A DNA stretch of 64,000 bases, taken from the NCBI RefSeq assembly GCF_002258215.1, contig NZ_NEFY01000004.1:248001-312000 (forward strand), in the 5' to 3' direction. Below are positions 1 to 8,753 of the stretch, in pieces (the first letter of the stretch is position 1; each line of letters starts with the position of its first letter). The translations under genes and the position numbers were made by a program. The stretch is from Marinobacter vinifirmus. Its GTDB lineage: Bacteria; Pseudomonadota; Gammaproteobacteria; Pseudomonadales; Oleiphilaceae. The notes under the pieces are model-generated. The model had not been told where the DNA came from and made no database searches. It saw only the letters and a list, made by a program, of their open reading frames with translations.

Positions 1-1
1 C

Positions 2-256
2 AGCCGGGACGACATGCTGGCTTACCAGTTCGGCATGGCCGCGATCCAGAAAGACCTGGTGCTGCGGCAGCTAAGCGCAGACGGCGAGCACGTATTTGCG
101 ATCCTGGACTACCGGACTCATTTCGAACCCATCGGAGATGTGCGGCTTGCGGTGTGGTTTCGAGTTCGTGATGACAAAATCCATACCATGGAAACTTTCT
201 ATAACGCCGCAGTTGTAGAGAATATGTTGGGGGGTAACCTGCCAACGGCAGGCTGA
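2..256 (+). CDS. NTF2/SnoaL-like protein, 5' end missing
   Basis: The reading frame is open to the left edge, so the true start lies outside the window; an internal ATG at position 14 is probably not the start. The visible 80-odd residues alternate beta strands ending in LAVWFRVRDDKIHTMETF, the typical last strands of the NTF2/SnoaL cone fold, used both by small isomerases or hydrolases and by non-catalytic ligand-binding proteins. No catalytic residue can be assigned from this fragment. The stop codon sits inside a 9-bp inverted repeat (251-259 with 274-282). Fold assignment is from pattern only. Confidence 0.55.
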   Translation, partial: SRDDMLAYQFGMAAIQKDLVLRQLSADGEHVFAILDYRTHFEPIGDVRLAVWFRVRDDKIHTMETFYNAAVVENMLGGNLPTAG

Positions 257-290
257 ACAAGGCAGGGTTCCCCTGTTCAGCCTTAGCAGA

Positions 291-319
291 CTGCCTTCAG
301 GCACGCTCCCTGAAGGCAG
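291..319 (-). terminator. Hairpin after the PEP-CTERM gene
   Basis: Perfect 11-bp stem (291-301 with 309-319, arm CTGCCTTCAGG) eight bases beyond the stop codon of the leftward PEP-CTERM gene. There is no strong U tract, so termination efficiency is uncertain. A second 9-bp hairpin at 251-282 faces it from the convergent gene. Confidence 0.55.
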
Positions 320-326
320 GTTCTGA

Positions 327-1085
327 TTACTGCCTTGCGCGCTTGCGGGCAGCGCCCAGGCCAAGCAGGCCCAGACCCAGAAGCGCCATGGTGCCGGGCT
401 CCGGCACGGGCAATTCGGTGACGTTGAGGCGGGCCATCAGATTTACCGACGTAATGGCATTTTCCGCAGTCAGGAAGGTTTCCAGGTCGCCTTCAAAACC
501 GAGAAGGTCCAGGCTGTAGAGGTTGTTGCCAAGCTGGAAATCGGTGCTGGTTACGTATTCATCGAGAATCCAGATCTGGTCGTCCACGTCACCAACATTT
601 TCGACGACATCAATCTTGCTCCAGTCCAGGCACAAGAACAAAAACCAGGACGCGCAGGTGTAGGTTTGCCCTGTTACCACGGGCGCTGTGTTGGGCGTTT
701 CGTCGTGGGCAAAGACGAACGTGCCCGATGAGCCGCCGTTGTCACCAAATCCGTCAAAGCCCAGATTGACTGCCAGGTCCACCCCGGTAATGCCATCACC
801 GGTCACCGGCTTGTTGATGTGAGTCAGGCTGCCCAGCACAAAGGCATCGTTGTCCAGAATCGTCTGGGGCAGTGGAGCTGTTCCATTAAAGTTATAGCCA
901 CTCTGGCCATAGCCTGAACTGTAGCCCCAGCGAATCTGGCTGGTACCTTCACCGTTAACGTTGGAGCCACCAACGGCATTTTCAAAGCTTCCAGATACAG
1001 AAGTCAGGTTAACGGGAAACGCAAACGCAACGCTGGCGGTCAGTGCGGTTGCAGTTGCGACTAAGGCTTTTGCTAACATTTTCAT
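327..1085 (-). CDS. THxN-type PEP-CTERM sorting domain protein
   Basis: 252 residues with a cleavable signal peptide (MKMLAKAL... ending near AFA) and a C-terminal sorting signal: VPEPGT, a hydrophobic helix rich in Leu/Gly, then the basic tail ARKRARQ. Such proteins are known to be cut and released or anchored by exosortase (EpsH/XrtA) in exopolysaccharide-producing bacteria. The mid-region contains GSLTHINKPV, which fits the THxN motif of a PEP-CTERM subfamily. The start is supported by AAGGAA upstream. No exosortase gene lies in the window. Upstream is an almost ideal sigma-54 promoter, in line with PrsK/PrsR-RpoN control known for PEP-CTERM regulons. The molecular role is unknown; probably biofilm matrix. 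Confidence 0.88.
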   Translation of the reverse strand: MKMLAKALVATATALTASVAFAFPVNLTSVSGSFENAVGGSNVNGEGTSQIRWGYSSGYGQSGYNFNGTAPLPQTILDNDAFVLGSLTHINKPVTGDGITGVDLAVNLGFDGFGDNGGSSGTFVFAHDETPNTAPVVTGQTYTCASWFLFLCLDWSKIDVVENVGDVDDQIWILDEYVTSTDFQLGNNLYSLDLLGFEGDLETFLTAENAITSVNLMARLNVTELPVPEPGTMALLGLGLLGLGAARKRARQ

Positions 1086-1406
1086 TATTCGTTCCTTCGT
1101 TTTGAGTGAGTCCGTTCTTGTTTAGCAAGTTAAGTGCCATTTCTTTAGGTTATTGATTTTTAGCTGGTTTTATGATGCCCTGAAAACATGTGTCAATTAA
1201 CCTGACATTTGCGTTGTTCTTAGGCTGTTCCAGCGCTGCTTATCGCTGCTGGGAGCGGTAATGTGTCCACATTATTTACAGTATTTTGGTCGCGCCTGGA
1301 CTGTAGCGATCTCTCGTTGCCATACGGTAATGCTCCCGGCATGAAGAAACCGGCAAGCCGTGCTATCAAGTGAGAGGGATTATTATTTTCTTCTGAAGGA
1401 ATGGGC
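1086..1406. other. Intergenic region, 321 bases
   Basis: This gap separates the leftward PEP-CTERM gene from the rightward lipid kinase gene. It holds the sigma-54 promoter listed separately and a small inverted repeat TGTCA-N7-TGACA at 1191-1207, AT-rich and upstream of the promoter, which could be an activator site. Nothing gene-like was seen in it. The kinase RBS (GAAGGA) ends at 1400. Confidence 0.6.
1124..1139 (-). promoter_or_regulatory. Sigma-54 (RpoN) -24/-12 promoter
   Basis: On the minus strand the sequence reads TGGCAC, five bases, TTGCT, an exact match to the -24/-12 core TGGCAC-N5-TTGCW. It ends 38 bases upstream of the PEP-CTERM start codon, leaving room for a short leader with RBS. 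RpoN promoters need an enhancer-binding activator; the activator expected for PEP-CTERM genes (PrsR) is not in the window. Confidence 0.8.
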
Positions 1407-2300
1407 ATGGCTTACTGGTTGGTGGACAGCCCGGGTTCTGGCGATGGCTCTCGCGACAGCGATTTCTGGCTGAAGCACCTGCGCGAGCAGGGCATAAATG
1501 AGGTAACCGTTTGCAAGCTGGGTGATGCCGAAAATTGGATTCGTCATGTGTCTGAAGGCGACTGCCTGATGGCTGCAGGTGGTGATGGCACGGTGAACGG
1601 GGTGGCTTCGCTGTGCCTGCGTACCGGGGCGACCCTGGCGGTTCTGCCATCAGGCACTGCTAATGACTTCGCCCGAAACCTGGGCCTTCCTGAGGATCCT
1701 TCAGAGGTTGTTCGGCTGGTGGCAGAGGGTGGCTCGCAACGGATTGATGTGGCGGAGTTTGCAGATCGCATCTATTTGAACGTGGCTCATATCGGGCTTG
1801 GTACCTTGCCCTCCCGAAAGGCCAGTTCCCCAACCAAGCAAGCTTTGGGCAAGTTCAGCTACCTGGCCACCCTGTTTCAGCAGGTGGGTGCCAAGCGGGG
1901 CTTCCGGGCCAGGATTCAGACGGATCGCTCATCGCTCGAAGGCCGCTGGCTCTCCATTGCGGTTGCCACGGGAGCCTACTTTGGCGGCGGCCAGGAAATA
2001 CCGGAAGCCTCGGCTGACGATGGACTGCTGGATATCATTGCTATACGCCCCCGCCCGCTAGCCCAGTTGTTACTGACCTTCCTGACGGTCCGATTGAACC
2101 GGAAAACGCCCCGGAGAACCAGCACGGTTATTCAAGTCAAAGGCAAGTGGTGCCAGATAGACACCCAGCAGCCCAGAACCGTAACCGTAGACGGTGATGT
2201 AGCCGGCAAAACGCCCTTTCGGGCGACTTGCCGGCCGGGTGCTATCCGGGTGATTGGCAAGAGGGTAGTGCATACCGGCGAGCAGCCGGCAACGGGTTAG
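1407..2300 (+). CDS. Diacylglycerol/lipid kinase family protein
   Basis: About 297 residues of the DagK/YegS/sphingosine-kinase fold, which phosphorylate lipid hydroxyl groups with ATP at the inner membrane. The nucleotide-binding motif GGDGTVNGV is near residue 55, followed by the family signature PSGTANDFARNLG. The start is set at 1407, not the ATG at 1401, because GAAGGA ends at 1400 and would leave no spacing for the first ATG but six bases for the second. Length fits the family. The gene stands alone and overlaps the 3' end of the convergent OsmC-YcaO gene by four bases. The lipid substrate cannot be told from sequence. Confidence 0.88.
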   Translation: MAYWLVDSPGSGDGSRDSDFWLKHLREQGINEVTVCKLGDAENWIRHVSEGDCLMAAGGDGTVNGVASLCLRTGATLAVLPSGTANDFARNLGLPEDPSEVVRLVAEGGSQRIDVAEFADRIYLNVAHIGLGTLPSRKASSPTKQALGKFSYLATLFQQVGAKRGFRARIQTDRSSLEGRWLSIAVATGAYFGGGQEIPEASADDGLLDIIAIRPRPLAQLLLTFLTVRLNRKTPRRTSTVIQVKGKWCQIDTQQPRTVTVDGDVAGKTPFRATCRPGAIRVIGKRVVHTGEQPATG

Positions 2301-4489
2301 ACTGAGATGCCGGCTTTACGGGCCCGGGCCGCGTGCAGCTTTTTGTAGCTCTCGATCATCTTCAGGTGGCGGTCGAGGCCGCGCAGGTCCATGCCGGTTT
2401 CTTCAAGGCCATAGAAACGCACGGTGCCGTTGATGGAACCCTCGACGGCATCCATCACTTCGTCACCAAACATGCGGCGGAAGTTGTAGAGGTAGTCTTC
2501 CAGCTCCAGTTCTTCGTTCAGCGTGGCTTCCAGGGCTGCGTTCATGGCCTGGTAGAACAGGCCGCGCTCAACGGTGTTATCGTTGAACTGCAGGAACATC
2601 TCCACCAGTTCCTGGGTCTCTTCCAGTTCACCCAGCGCCAGGTAGATCAGCAGTTTCAGTTCCAGAATGGTGAGCTGGCCCCACACGGTGTTTTCATCGA
2701 ACTCGATACCGGTGAGAGTGACGATGGTCATGTACACGTCCAGCTCGGCCTCTTCCAGCCGCTCCACCAGGCTGGTTAGTTCGTCCTCATCCAGGCGGTG
2801 GAGATTGAGGATGTCTTCCCGGAATTCCAGCGCCATGTTGGTGTTGTCCCACACCAGGTCTTCCACCGGGTACACTTCGGAATAGCCGGGTACCAGGATG
2901 CGGCACACCGGGGCGCCCAGATAATCGAAGCCGGCTACGTAGCACTCCTTGCCCATGTCCGCGAGCATCTGGAACAGGGTGGCGGCTTCTTCTTCGTTGC
3001 TGCCGGAGAAATCCCACTCGACAAAATCGTAGTCGGATTTGGCACTGAAGAAGCGCCAGGACACCACCCCGCTGGAGTCGATAAAGTGCTCAACGTAGTT
3101 GTTAGGCTCAGTCACCGCCATGGAGTTGAAGGTGGGGGCGGGCAGGTCGTTCAGGCCCTCGAAACTGCGGCCCTGCAGCAGTTCGGTCAGGCTGCGCTCC
3201 AGCGCTACGTGGAAGCTGGGGTGGGCGCCAAAGGAGGCAAACACGCCGCCGGTTTTTGGGTTCATCAGGGTCACGCACATCACCGGGAACTGGCCGCCCA
3301 GAGAGGCATCCTTCACCAGTACCGGGAAGCCCTGTTCTACCAGGGCCTTGATGCCTTCGACAATCCCCGGGTACTTGGCCAGCACGCTATCCGGCACATC
3401 CGGCAGGGCGATTTCGTTCTCGATGATTTCTTTTTTCACTGCCCGTTCGAAGATCTCGGACAGGCACTGCACCTGCGCTTCCTGCAGCGTGTTGCCCGCG
3501 CTCATGCCGTTGCTCAGATACAGGTTTTCGATCAGGTTGGAGGGGAAATACACGGTTTCCCCATCGGAATGGCGCACGTAGGGAATGCTGCAGATGCCCC
3601 GCTCCGGGGTGCCGGAGTTGGTGTCGAACAGGTGAGTGCCCAGCAGTTCACCGTCGGGGTTGTAGATGGCCAGGCAGTGGTCGTCCAGGATGCCCTCGGG
3701 CAGTTCGCCTTCCGGACCCGGCTGGAACCATTTCTCGTTCGGGTAATGCACGAACTCGCTGTTGGCGATGTCCTGGCCGAAGTACTGGTCATTGTAGAAG
3801 AAGTTGCAGTTCAGGCGCTCAATAAACTCGCCCAGGGCCGAGCACAACGCGGCTTCCTTGGTGGCACCCTTGCCGTTGGTGAAGCACATATGGGCGGCGG
3901 TATCGCGCACGTGTAGGGACCAAACATTGGGCACGATGTTGCGCCAGGAGGCAATCTCGATCTTCATGCCCAGGTCCGCCAGGATGCCACTCATGTTGGC
4001 AATGGTCTGTTCCAGCGGCAGGTCTTTGCCTTCGATGTAGGTGCTGGAGTCTCCGCCCGGGGCGGCAGTCAGCAGGGCCTGGGCGTCTTCGTCCAGGTTC
4101 TCCACCACTTCAATCTGGAAATCCGGGCCGGTTTGCACCACCTTTTTGACCGTGCAGCGGTCGATGGAGCGGAGGATGCCCTGACGATCCTTTTCGGAAA
4201 TGTCTTCCGGCAGTTCCACCTGAATCTTGAAAATCTGCTTGTAGCGGTTTTCCGGGTCTACAATGTTGTTCTGCGACAGCCGGATGTTGTCTGTGGGAAT
4301 ATCCCGGGCATTGCAGTAAACCTTCACAAAGTAGGCTGCGCACATGGCCGATGAGGCCAGGAAGTAGTCAAACGGGCCGGGCGCCGAGCCATCGCCTTTG
4401 TAGCGGACGGGCTGGTCTGAGATGACGGTAAAATCGTCAAACTTGGCCTCAAGCCTCAGGTTGTCGAGATAATTGACTTTGATTTCCAT
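2297..4489 (-). CDS. ycaO: OsmC-YcaO fusion protein
   Basis: 730 residues: an OsmC-like N-terminal domain (about 1-140, starting VNYLDNLRLEAKFDDF) joined to a YcaO ATP-grasp-like domain and an acidic, helical C-terminal part. YcaO proteins use ATP to activate backbone amides; E. coli YcaO is linked to beta-methylthiolation of ribosomal protein S12. ATP/Mg-binding signatures are visible in ALGEFIERLNC and VQCLSEIFERAVKK. OsmC domains normally reduce peroxides through two cysteines. No TOMM precursor, dehydrogenase or protease gene is nearby, which argues against a peptide-antibiotic cluster. Starts 24 bases from the divergent small gene at 4514. Domain calls are firm; substrate is not. Confidence 0.88.
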   Translation of the reverse strand: MEIKVNYLDNLRLEAKFDDFTVISDQPVRYKGDGSAPGPFDYFLASSAMCAAYFVKVYCNARDIPTDNIRLSQNNIVDPENRYKQIFKIQVELPEDISEKDRQGILRSIDRCTVKKVVQTGPDFQIEVVENLDEDAQALLTAAPGGDSSTYIEGKDLPLEQTIANMSGILADLGMKIEIASWRNIVPNVWSLHVRDTAAHMCFTNGKGATKEAALCSALGEFIERLNCNFFYNDQYFGQDIANSEFVHYPNEKWFQPGPEGELPEGILDDHCLAIYNPDGELLGTHLFDTNSGTPERGICSIPYVRHSDGETVYFPSNLIENLYLSNGMSAGNTLQEAQVQCLSEIFERAVKKEIIENEIALPDVPDSVLAKYPGIVEGIKALVEQGFPVLVKDASLGGQFPVMCVTLMNPKTGGVFASFGAHPSFHVALERSLTELLQGRSFEGLNDLPAPTFNSMAVTEPNNYVEHFIDSSGVVSWRFFSAKSDYDFVEWDFSGSNEEEAATLFQMLADMGKECYVAGFDYLGAPVCRILVPGYSEVYPVEDLVWDNTNMALEFREDILNLHRLDEDELTSLVERLEEAELDVYMTIVTLTGIEFDENTVWGQLTILELKLLIYLALGELEETQELVEMFLQFNDNTVERGLFYQAMNAALEATLNEELELEDYLYNFRRMFGDEVMDAVEGSINGTVRFYGLEETGMDLRGLDRHLKMIESYKKLHAARARKAGISV

Positions 4490-4513
4490 GGGCAGCTTAC
4501 CGGATTCAGAAAT

Positions 4514-4741
4514 ATGAGCAGTTTACGCGGAATAGACGAGGTGATCCCCGATGCGCGGGATGGTCTCACAAAAACGGAACGGACGATACTTTACGTCCTG
4601 AGCGAGACCCAGAAGGAATTGGGCGGCCGTAATGTGCCTACGGTGATGCTGTATGGCCGGGTGCTGGAGTATGTGAATATCAGCGTTGAAGAGCTGCACC
4701 TTTACCTTGACAGGCTGGGCGTTAAAGGGGACGGGCTTTAG
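4514..4741 (+). CDS. Small hypothetical protein
   Basis: 75 residues, no recognised domain. The sequence is helical and soluble in character, with the C-terminal half (VMLYGRVLEYVNISVEELH) looking like a winged-helix or four-helix fragment. It begins 24 bases from the divergent OsmC-YcaO gene, so the promoters must overlap coding sequence, and its stop overlaps the convergent mtfA gene by four bases. The RBS is weak. Tight packing with no other gene possible here supports it being real. Confidence 0.6.
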   Translation: MSSLRGIDEVIPDARDGLTKTERTILYVLSETQKELGGRNVPTVMLYGRVLEYVNISVEELHLYLDRLGVKGDGL

Positions 4742-5571
4742 GTCTTGTGGGTGCTGAAGTCCCTCGGGTCTAACCGATAATAGCCGCACATCGCCTTGTA
4801 GACCTCCGGTTGCGCCTCCAGCAGGTGTTCCGGCTGCTGGAAAAAGGTTTCCGTCAGCACCGCAAAGAACTCCGCCGGCTCGGTGGCGCCGTAAGGGTCC
4901 AGCCAGGGTTTATGGTGGTGTTCCAGCCGGTGTTGCAGGTGGTCCCAGGCCTTGGTCATGGTTTCCTGCCAGTGCTTTGCGTCCTGCCCGCTCAGTGGCG
5001 GAGCCCCGTCTGCCGAGCCATCCAGGTAATCCAGCTGATGGGCGAATTCGTGAAGAATTACATTGTGCGGGCCATGAGGATTGACGATGGCTTGTTCACA
5101 CTGGCTCCAGGCCAGAATCACCCGGCCGTGAGACCAGGCCTCCCCGGCCCTGGTTTCTTCACTGGTACTGACCACCAGGCCATCGCTGTCGGTGTCCTGT
5201 ACCCGGTAGATATCGGGGTAGACCAGAATGCTCTTTACATCGTCGTAGTTCGAGAACGCTCGTTCCAGCAATAACAGGCAGGCATGACCGGCGATGGTCA
5301 CCCGTACCCTGTCATCGATGTGAAAGCCTGCGCATTCGTAGAACTCCTTTTCTGCGATAAACAGCTGAACCAGGTTCTCCAGCCGGGATTTGTGGCTGGT
5401 GGAGAGCCGGTTATAGATGGGGACATTGTCCTTGAGGTGGCGCCGCCAGGGCTCAGGGAAGGGCTGTTGCAGTTCTCGCTGGCGTCGCCAGTTGCGGTAG
5501 AAAAACAGGTAGAAGACCGACGCCGAAACCAGGAGAGCAGCGGCCAGGGAAAAGATCAGTGCGGGAGACAT
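4738..5571 (-). CDS. mtfA: Zinc-dependent peptidase, MtfA (M90) family
   Basis: 277 residues with one N-terminal membrane helix (about residues 4-24) and a gluzincin-like domain holding HEFAH at 174-178 followed by QLDYLDG. MtfA of E. coli binds the glucose repressor Mlc and has aminopeptidase activity. The membrane anchor is an addition compared with the soluble E. coli protein and is common in marine relatives. It runs directly before the RNase Z gene on the same strand (12-base gap), so the two may be co-transcribed. Whether Mlc is its partner here is unknown. Confidence 0.88.
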   Translation of the reverse strand: MSPALIFSLAAALLVSASVFYLFFYRNWRRQRELQQPFPEPWRRHLKDNVPIYNRLSTSHKSRLENLVQLFIAEKEFYECAGFHIDDRVRVTIAGHACLLLLERAFSNYDDVKSILVYPDIYRVQDTDSDGLVVSTSEETRAGEAWSHGRVILAWSQCEQAIVNPHGPHNVILHEFAHQLDYLDGSADGAPPLSGQDAKHWQETMTKAWDHLQHRLEHHHKPWLDPYGATEPAEFFAVLTETFFQQPEHLLEAQPEVYKAMCGYYRLDPRDFSTHKT

Positions 5572-5583
5572 GGGTAGGCCTGT

Positions 5584-6558
5584 TCAATGGTCATGATTCA
5601 GTCTGTGCAGTTGCAGGTCTTTCTCCAAACGGTAAGTGTCGAAATCCCGAGCCAGGAACAGGTGGCCCTTGTAATGCTGCAATGCCTCAGCGGCGAGCTG
5701 ATTGATATGAGGCGTGCCACCCGGGGCGGATTGGTAGCGGGAGCTGAAGTGGGTGAGTGCCAGGTTGGGGAGCTTTACGCTCTGGGCAAACCGAGCGACC
5801 TGCTGCGCCGAGCTGTGCTGGGGCCAGGGGCCGACCCGGTCGGCGACGTCCTGGGTGTAAGTCGCTTCGTGGATGAGTACATGAGTTCCCTGGCTGGCCT
5901 CTTTCAAAAGCTCCGGTGTGTCATTATCACCACCCACAATGATGCGCCGGGCGGTTCTGGGTATCTCCGTGTAGTCATCGCTCCTCAACAACCGGCCGTC
6001 ATCCAGCAGCACGTCCTTGCCCTTCTGCAGATCGCCCCAGGATGGACCAGCCTCTATGCCGTCCGCCGTCAGTTTCTCCTGCCTTAGCTGGCGTTCCAGA
6101 TTTCGTTCAGTAAAGACATAAGCGCGACAGGCAACCCGGTGCGAAAGCGCCACGTTGGTAACCCCCACGTTGTCATCCTGCCAGTAGAAATCCGGCGCTT
6201 CGGAATTGATGAAGTTCAGGGGGTAGCTCAGGCTGGAGTCGCTGTTATCTATTGTCGCCTCGATGAAACGGCGCACCTGTGGCGGGGCGATGATGTCCAG
6301 CGGCTCTTTACGGCCCAGCATGGAGGCACTGGTGAGCAGCCCGGGCAGGCCAAAGATGTGATCACCGTGGATGTGGGTGATGAAAATCGCCCGCAGCTGC
6401 ATCACCGAATAGCGGGTGCGCATCAGCTGGTGCTGGGTGCCTTCGCCGCAATCGACCAGGTACCAGGGTTTGGGACCGGACCGGCAAAGGGCCAGCCCGG
6501 TGACGTTGCGTGACCGGGTTGGTGTTCCGGCAGATGTGCCCAGGAAAGTAAATTCCAT
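5584..6558 (-). CDS. rnz: Ribonuclease Z
   Basis: 324 residues of the metallo-beta-lactamase fold. RNase Z cuts the 3' trailer from tRNA precursors. The zinc motif HIHGDH is at 62-67 in the setting FITHIHGDHIFGLPG, typical of the RNase Z branch, with later ligands in GDN and HEATY and the final ALTHFSSRY histidine. N-terminal FLGTSAGTPTRSRN is the family hallmark. Full length. It lies upstream of mtfA on the same strand and is divergent from the crotonase gene (71-base gap). Confidence 0.92.
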   Translation of the reverse strand: MEFTFLGTSAGTPTRSRNVTGLALCRSGPKPWYLVDCGEGTQHQLMRTRYSVMQLRAIFITHIHGDHIFGLPGLLTSASMLGRKEPLDIIAPPQVRRFIEATIDNSDSSLSYPLNFINSEAPDFYWQDDNVGVTNVALSHRVACRAYVFTERNLERQLRQEKLTADGIEAGPSWGDLQKGKDVLLDDGRLLRSDDYTEIPRTARRIIVGGDNDTPELLKEASQGTHVLIHEATYTQDVADRVGPWPQHSSAQQVARFAQSVKLPNLALTHFSSRYQSAPGGTPHINQLAAEALQHYKGHLFLARDFDTYRLEKDLQLHRLNHDH

Positions 6559-6629
6559 CGTGCCTCGTTTCGCGGTAATGTGCCCCCTGATAATACGAAA
6601 CCCTGCTCTGAGATGATACGGAACCCATC

Positions 6630-7484
6630 ATGTCTGAACTCGCAAACTACGAAAGCTTTAACATCGAAGTAAAAGACCACATCGCCCACGTACAGTTCAG
6701 CCGTCCTGAAGCGCTGAACTCCATGAACAAGGCGTTCTGGCTGGAGTTGCCCCGCTGCGTGCAGGACATCGAAGCCAACACAGACGCCCGGGTAATTGTG
6801 ATCTCCTCCACTGGCAAGCATTTCTCCGCCGGCATGGACCTTGGTGTGTTTTCTGATCCGAAATCCGTGCCCATGAGCGGTGATCCCGGCCGTATGGCCG
6901 AGAACCTGCGCAGAGTCGTACTGCAGTTGCAAGACACCCTGAGCTCTCTGGAAAAAGTACGCCTGCCGGTACTGGCTGCAGTACACGGCGGCTGCATTGG
7001 TGGTGCACTGGATCTGGTGTGTGCCGCCGACAGCCGTTACTGCACGGCGGATGCCTACTTCACCATCAAAGAGACTGAGCTGGGTATGACGGCCGATGTG
7101 GGCACCCTGCAGCGTTTGCCCAAGCTGATGCCCGAAGGCGTCGTGCGGGAGCTGGCCTACACCGGCCGCAAATTCGGCGCCGAAGAGGCACAGCGACTTG
7201 GTTTCGTGAATACCGTTTACGAGAACCAGGAGGCGATGCTGGAAGGTGTGATGGCCATTGCTGCCCAGATTGCCGCCAACTCGCCGCTGGCGGTGACCGG
7301 CTGTAAGGAAATGATCAATTTCAGCCGTGATCACAGCGTGGAAGACAGCCTGAAGTACATGGCCACCTGGCAGTCCGGCATGTTCCGCCCCGGAGACATG
7401 ATGAAATCCTTCCAGGCCAAGGCCCAGAAACAGGCTCCCACCTACGATGCTCTGTTCCCGGTCAAGGATCTGTTCGACAACTGA
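6630..7484 (+). CDS. Crotonase family, dienoyl-CoA isomerase type
   Basis: 284 residues of the enoyl-CoA hydratase/isomerase fold. The active-site stretch GGALDLVCAADSRYC and IKETELGMTADVGTLQRLPK aligns by eye with eukaryotic ECH1, and all three of its acidic catalytic residues (the Asp in ALDL, the Glu in KETE, the Asp in ADVG) are at the same spacing. This supports delta3,5-delta2,4-dienoyl-CoA isomerase activity, used in beta-oxidation of unsaturated fatty acids with odd-positioned double bonds. The oxyanion-hole GGCIGGA is present. Followed three bases later by the CPBP protease gene. Confidence 0.88.
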   Translation: MSELANYESFNIEVKDHIAHVQFSRPEALNSMNKAFWLELPRCVQDIEANTDARVIVISSTGKHFSAGMDLGVFSDPKSVPMSGDPGRMAENLRRVVLQLQDTLSSLEKVRLPVLAAVHGGCIGGALDLVCAADSRYCTADAYFTIKETELGMTADVGTLQRLPKLMPEGVVRELAYTGRKFGAEEAQRLGFVNTVYENQEAMLEGVMAIAAQIAANSPLAVTGCKEMINFSRDHSVEDSLKYMATWQSGMFRPGDMMKSFQAKAQKQAPTYDALFPVKDLFDN

Positions 7485-7487
7485 TCC

Positions 7488-8081
7488 ATGTCTGAGCGCG
7501 GCAGTTCCTCCATGCCTTCAGCCACCGCCCTGATGTTTCAGGGCGGCATTGGTTTAATCGGCCTGTTTGCTGTCTGGCTGTTTGAGATCCCGCTGCTTCT
7601 TGATGGCCTGAATGCTGTTGAGGTGGCGCTGTTCGGTGCAGTGGGGGCGGCTGCTACCTACCTGGTGCTGGTGTTGTTATCCCGCGTGCCCTGGCTTTTT
7701 CCGGATAACCTGAGCGGCCAGATGCAAGCGCTCTATAACTTTGCCGCCAGTTATCGCTGGCCGGTACTTGGGGCGTTGTCTTTGCTGGCGGGTGTCGGGG
7801 AAGAGTTGTTGTTTCGCGGGGCTATTCAGGGCTGGTTGTTGCAGCACACCGGTCCCTGGACGGCGGTTATTGCCGCTTCTGTGTTGTTCGGCCTGGTGCA
7901 CTATGTTTCGTTCACCTATTTCGTGATGGCCACAGGCCTTGGTGCAGTGTTGGGCGTTGCCTACCAGTTCAGCCAGAGCCTGGCGCTGGTCATGGCCTGG
8001 CATGCACTGTACGACATGGTCGCGCTCTATTGTCTGCTGCGTTATCCCCACTGGTTTGGTGTTCGCCGGCCCCGGCCCTGA
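7488..8081 (+). CDS. CPBP family intramembrane protease
   Basis: 197 residues, almost all hydrophobic, with about six membrane helices. The three CPBP (Abi) motifs are present in order: EELLFRG near residue 105, FGLVHYVSF, and MAWHALYDMV. The paired Glu and the His residues form the active site of Rce1-type glutamic proteases. The target is unknown; in bacteria these proteins act in bacteriocin self-protection or protein maturation, with no such partner visible here. Begins three bases after the crotonase stop, so probably co-transcribed. Confidence 0.88.
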   Translation: MSERGSSSMPSATALMFQGGIGLIGLFAVWLFEIPLLLDGLNAVEVALFGAVGAAATYLVLVLLSRVPWLFPDNLSGQMQALYNFAASYRWPVLGALSLLAGVGEELLFRGAIQGWLLQHTGPWTAVIAASVLFGLVHYVSFTYFVMATGLGAVLGVAYQFSQSLALVMAWHALYDMVALYCLLRYPHWFGVRRPRP

Positions 8082-8147
8082 ACCAGAAGAGTTCCCACCT
8101 GTGAGGCGCGCGGGTATCCTTGCGCCAGTTTTTTCGGAGTAGTTGGA

Positions 8148-8753
8148 ATGCTTGAGAGTTACCTGACCGGTCTGCTGGTGTGTGGCGGTATTATCGTGGC
8201 CATTGGTGCCCAGAACGCTTACATCCTGAGCCAGGCCATTCGCCGGGAGCACCACTGGTGGGCAGCCGGGTTGTGCATGGTGTCAGACGTGCTGCTGTTT
8301 ACGCTCGGCATGTTCGGCGTGAGTGCGGCCCTGATGGCGGCACCCCAGGCGCTGGAAGTCTTGCGCTGGCTGGGTGTTGCCTTCCTGGGCTGGCTGGCCC
8401 TGCAGGCGTTCGTGCGGGCGGGCCGTGGCCGGGCAGCGCTGAAGGCATCTGGTGATGTGGGGCGAAGCCTGAAACGGGTTATCCTGACCACCCTGGCCGT
8501 AACCCTGCTTAATCCGCAGGTTTACCTGGACACCCTGTTGCTGATCCCGGCAGTGGGTGCCCAGCAGAGTAGTGCCGTGACTTTTGTGGCCGGCGCCAGC
8601 AGCGCGTCGATCCTCTGGTTTGGTGGTCTTGCCTGGTTCGGCTCCAGGCTGGCACCGGTTCTTTCCAAACCCGGTGCCTGGCGAGTGATTGATGGCGTTA
8701 TTGGCCTGATGATGGCGGCTATCGCTTTACAGCTGGCCCTTGGCGGCCTTTGA
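8148..8753 (+). CDS. LysE/ArgO family amino-acid exporter
   Basis: 201 residues with about six membrane helices. The N-terminal loop VAIGAQNAYILSQAIRR carries the conserved GAQN signature of the LysE/ArgO branch, exporters of basic amino acids; ArgO exports arginine and canavanine analogues. Length fits. A divergent LysR-type regulator usually pairs with argO but none is present. The 3' end overlaps the convergent esterase gene by 27 bases. Substrate assignment is inference from subfamily. Confidence 0.85.
   Translation: MLESYLTGLLVCGGIIVAIGAQNAYILSQAIRREHHWWAAGLCMVSDVLLFTLGMFGVSAALMAAPQALEVLRWLGVAFLGWLALQAFVRAGRGRAALKASGDVGRSLKRVILTTLAVTLLNPQVYLDTLLLIPAVGAQQSSAVTFVAGASSASILWFGGLAWFGSRLAPVLSKPGAWRVIDGVIGLMMAAIALQLALGGL

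Noticed and set aside
2297..4489. YcaO as part of a thiazole/oxazole-modified peptide antibiotic cluster
   Set aside because: No short precursor gene, flavin dehydrogenase, E1-like partner or protease/exporter lies next to it.
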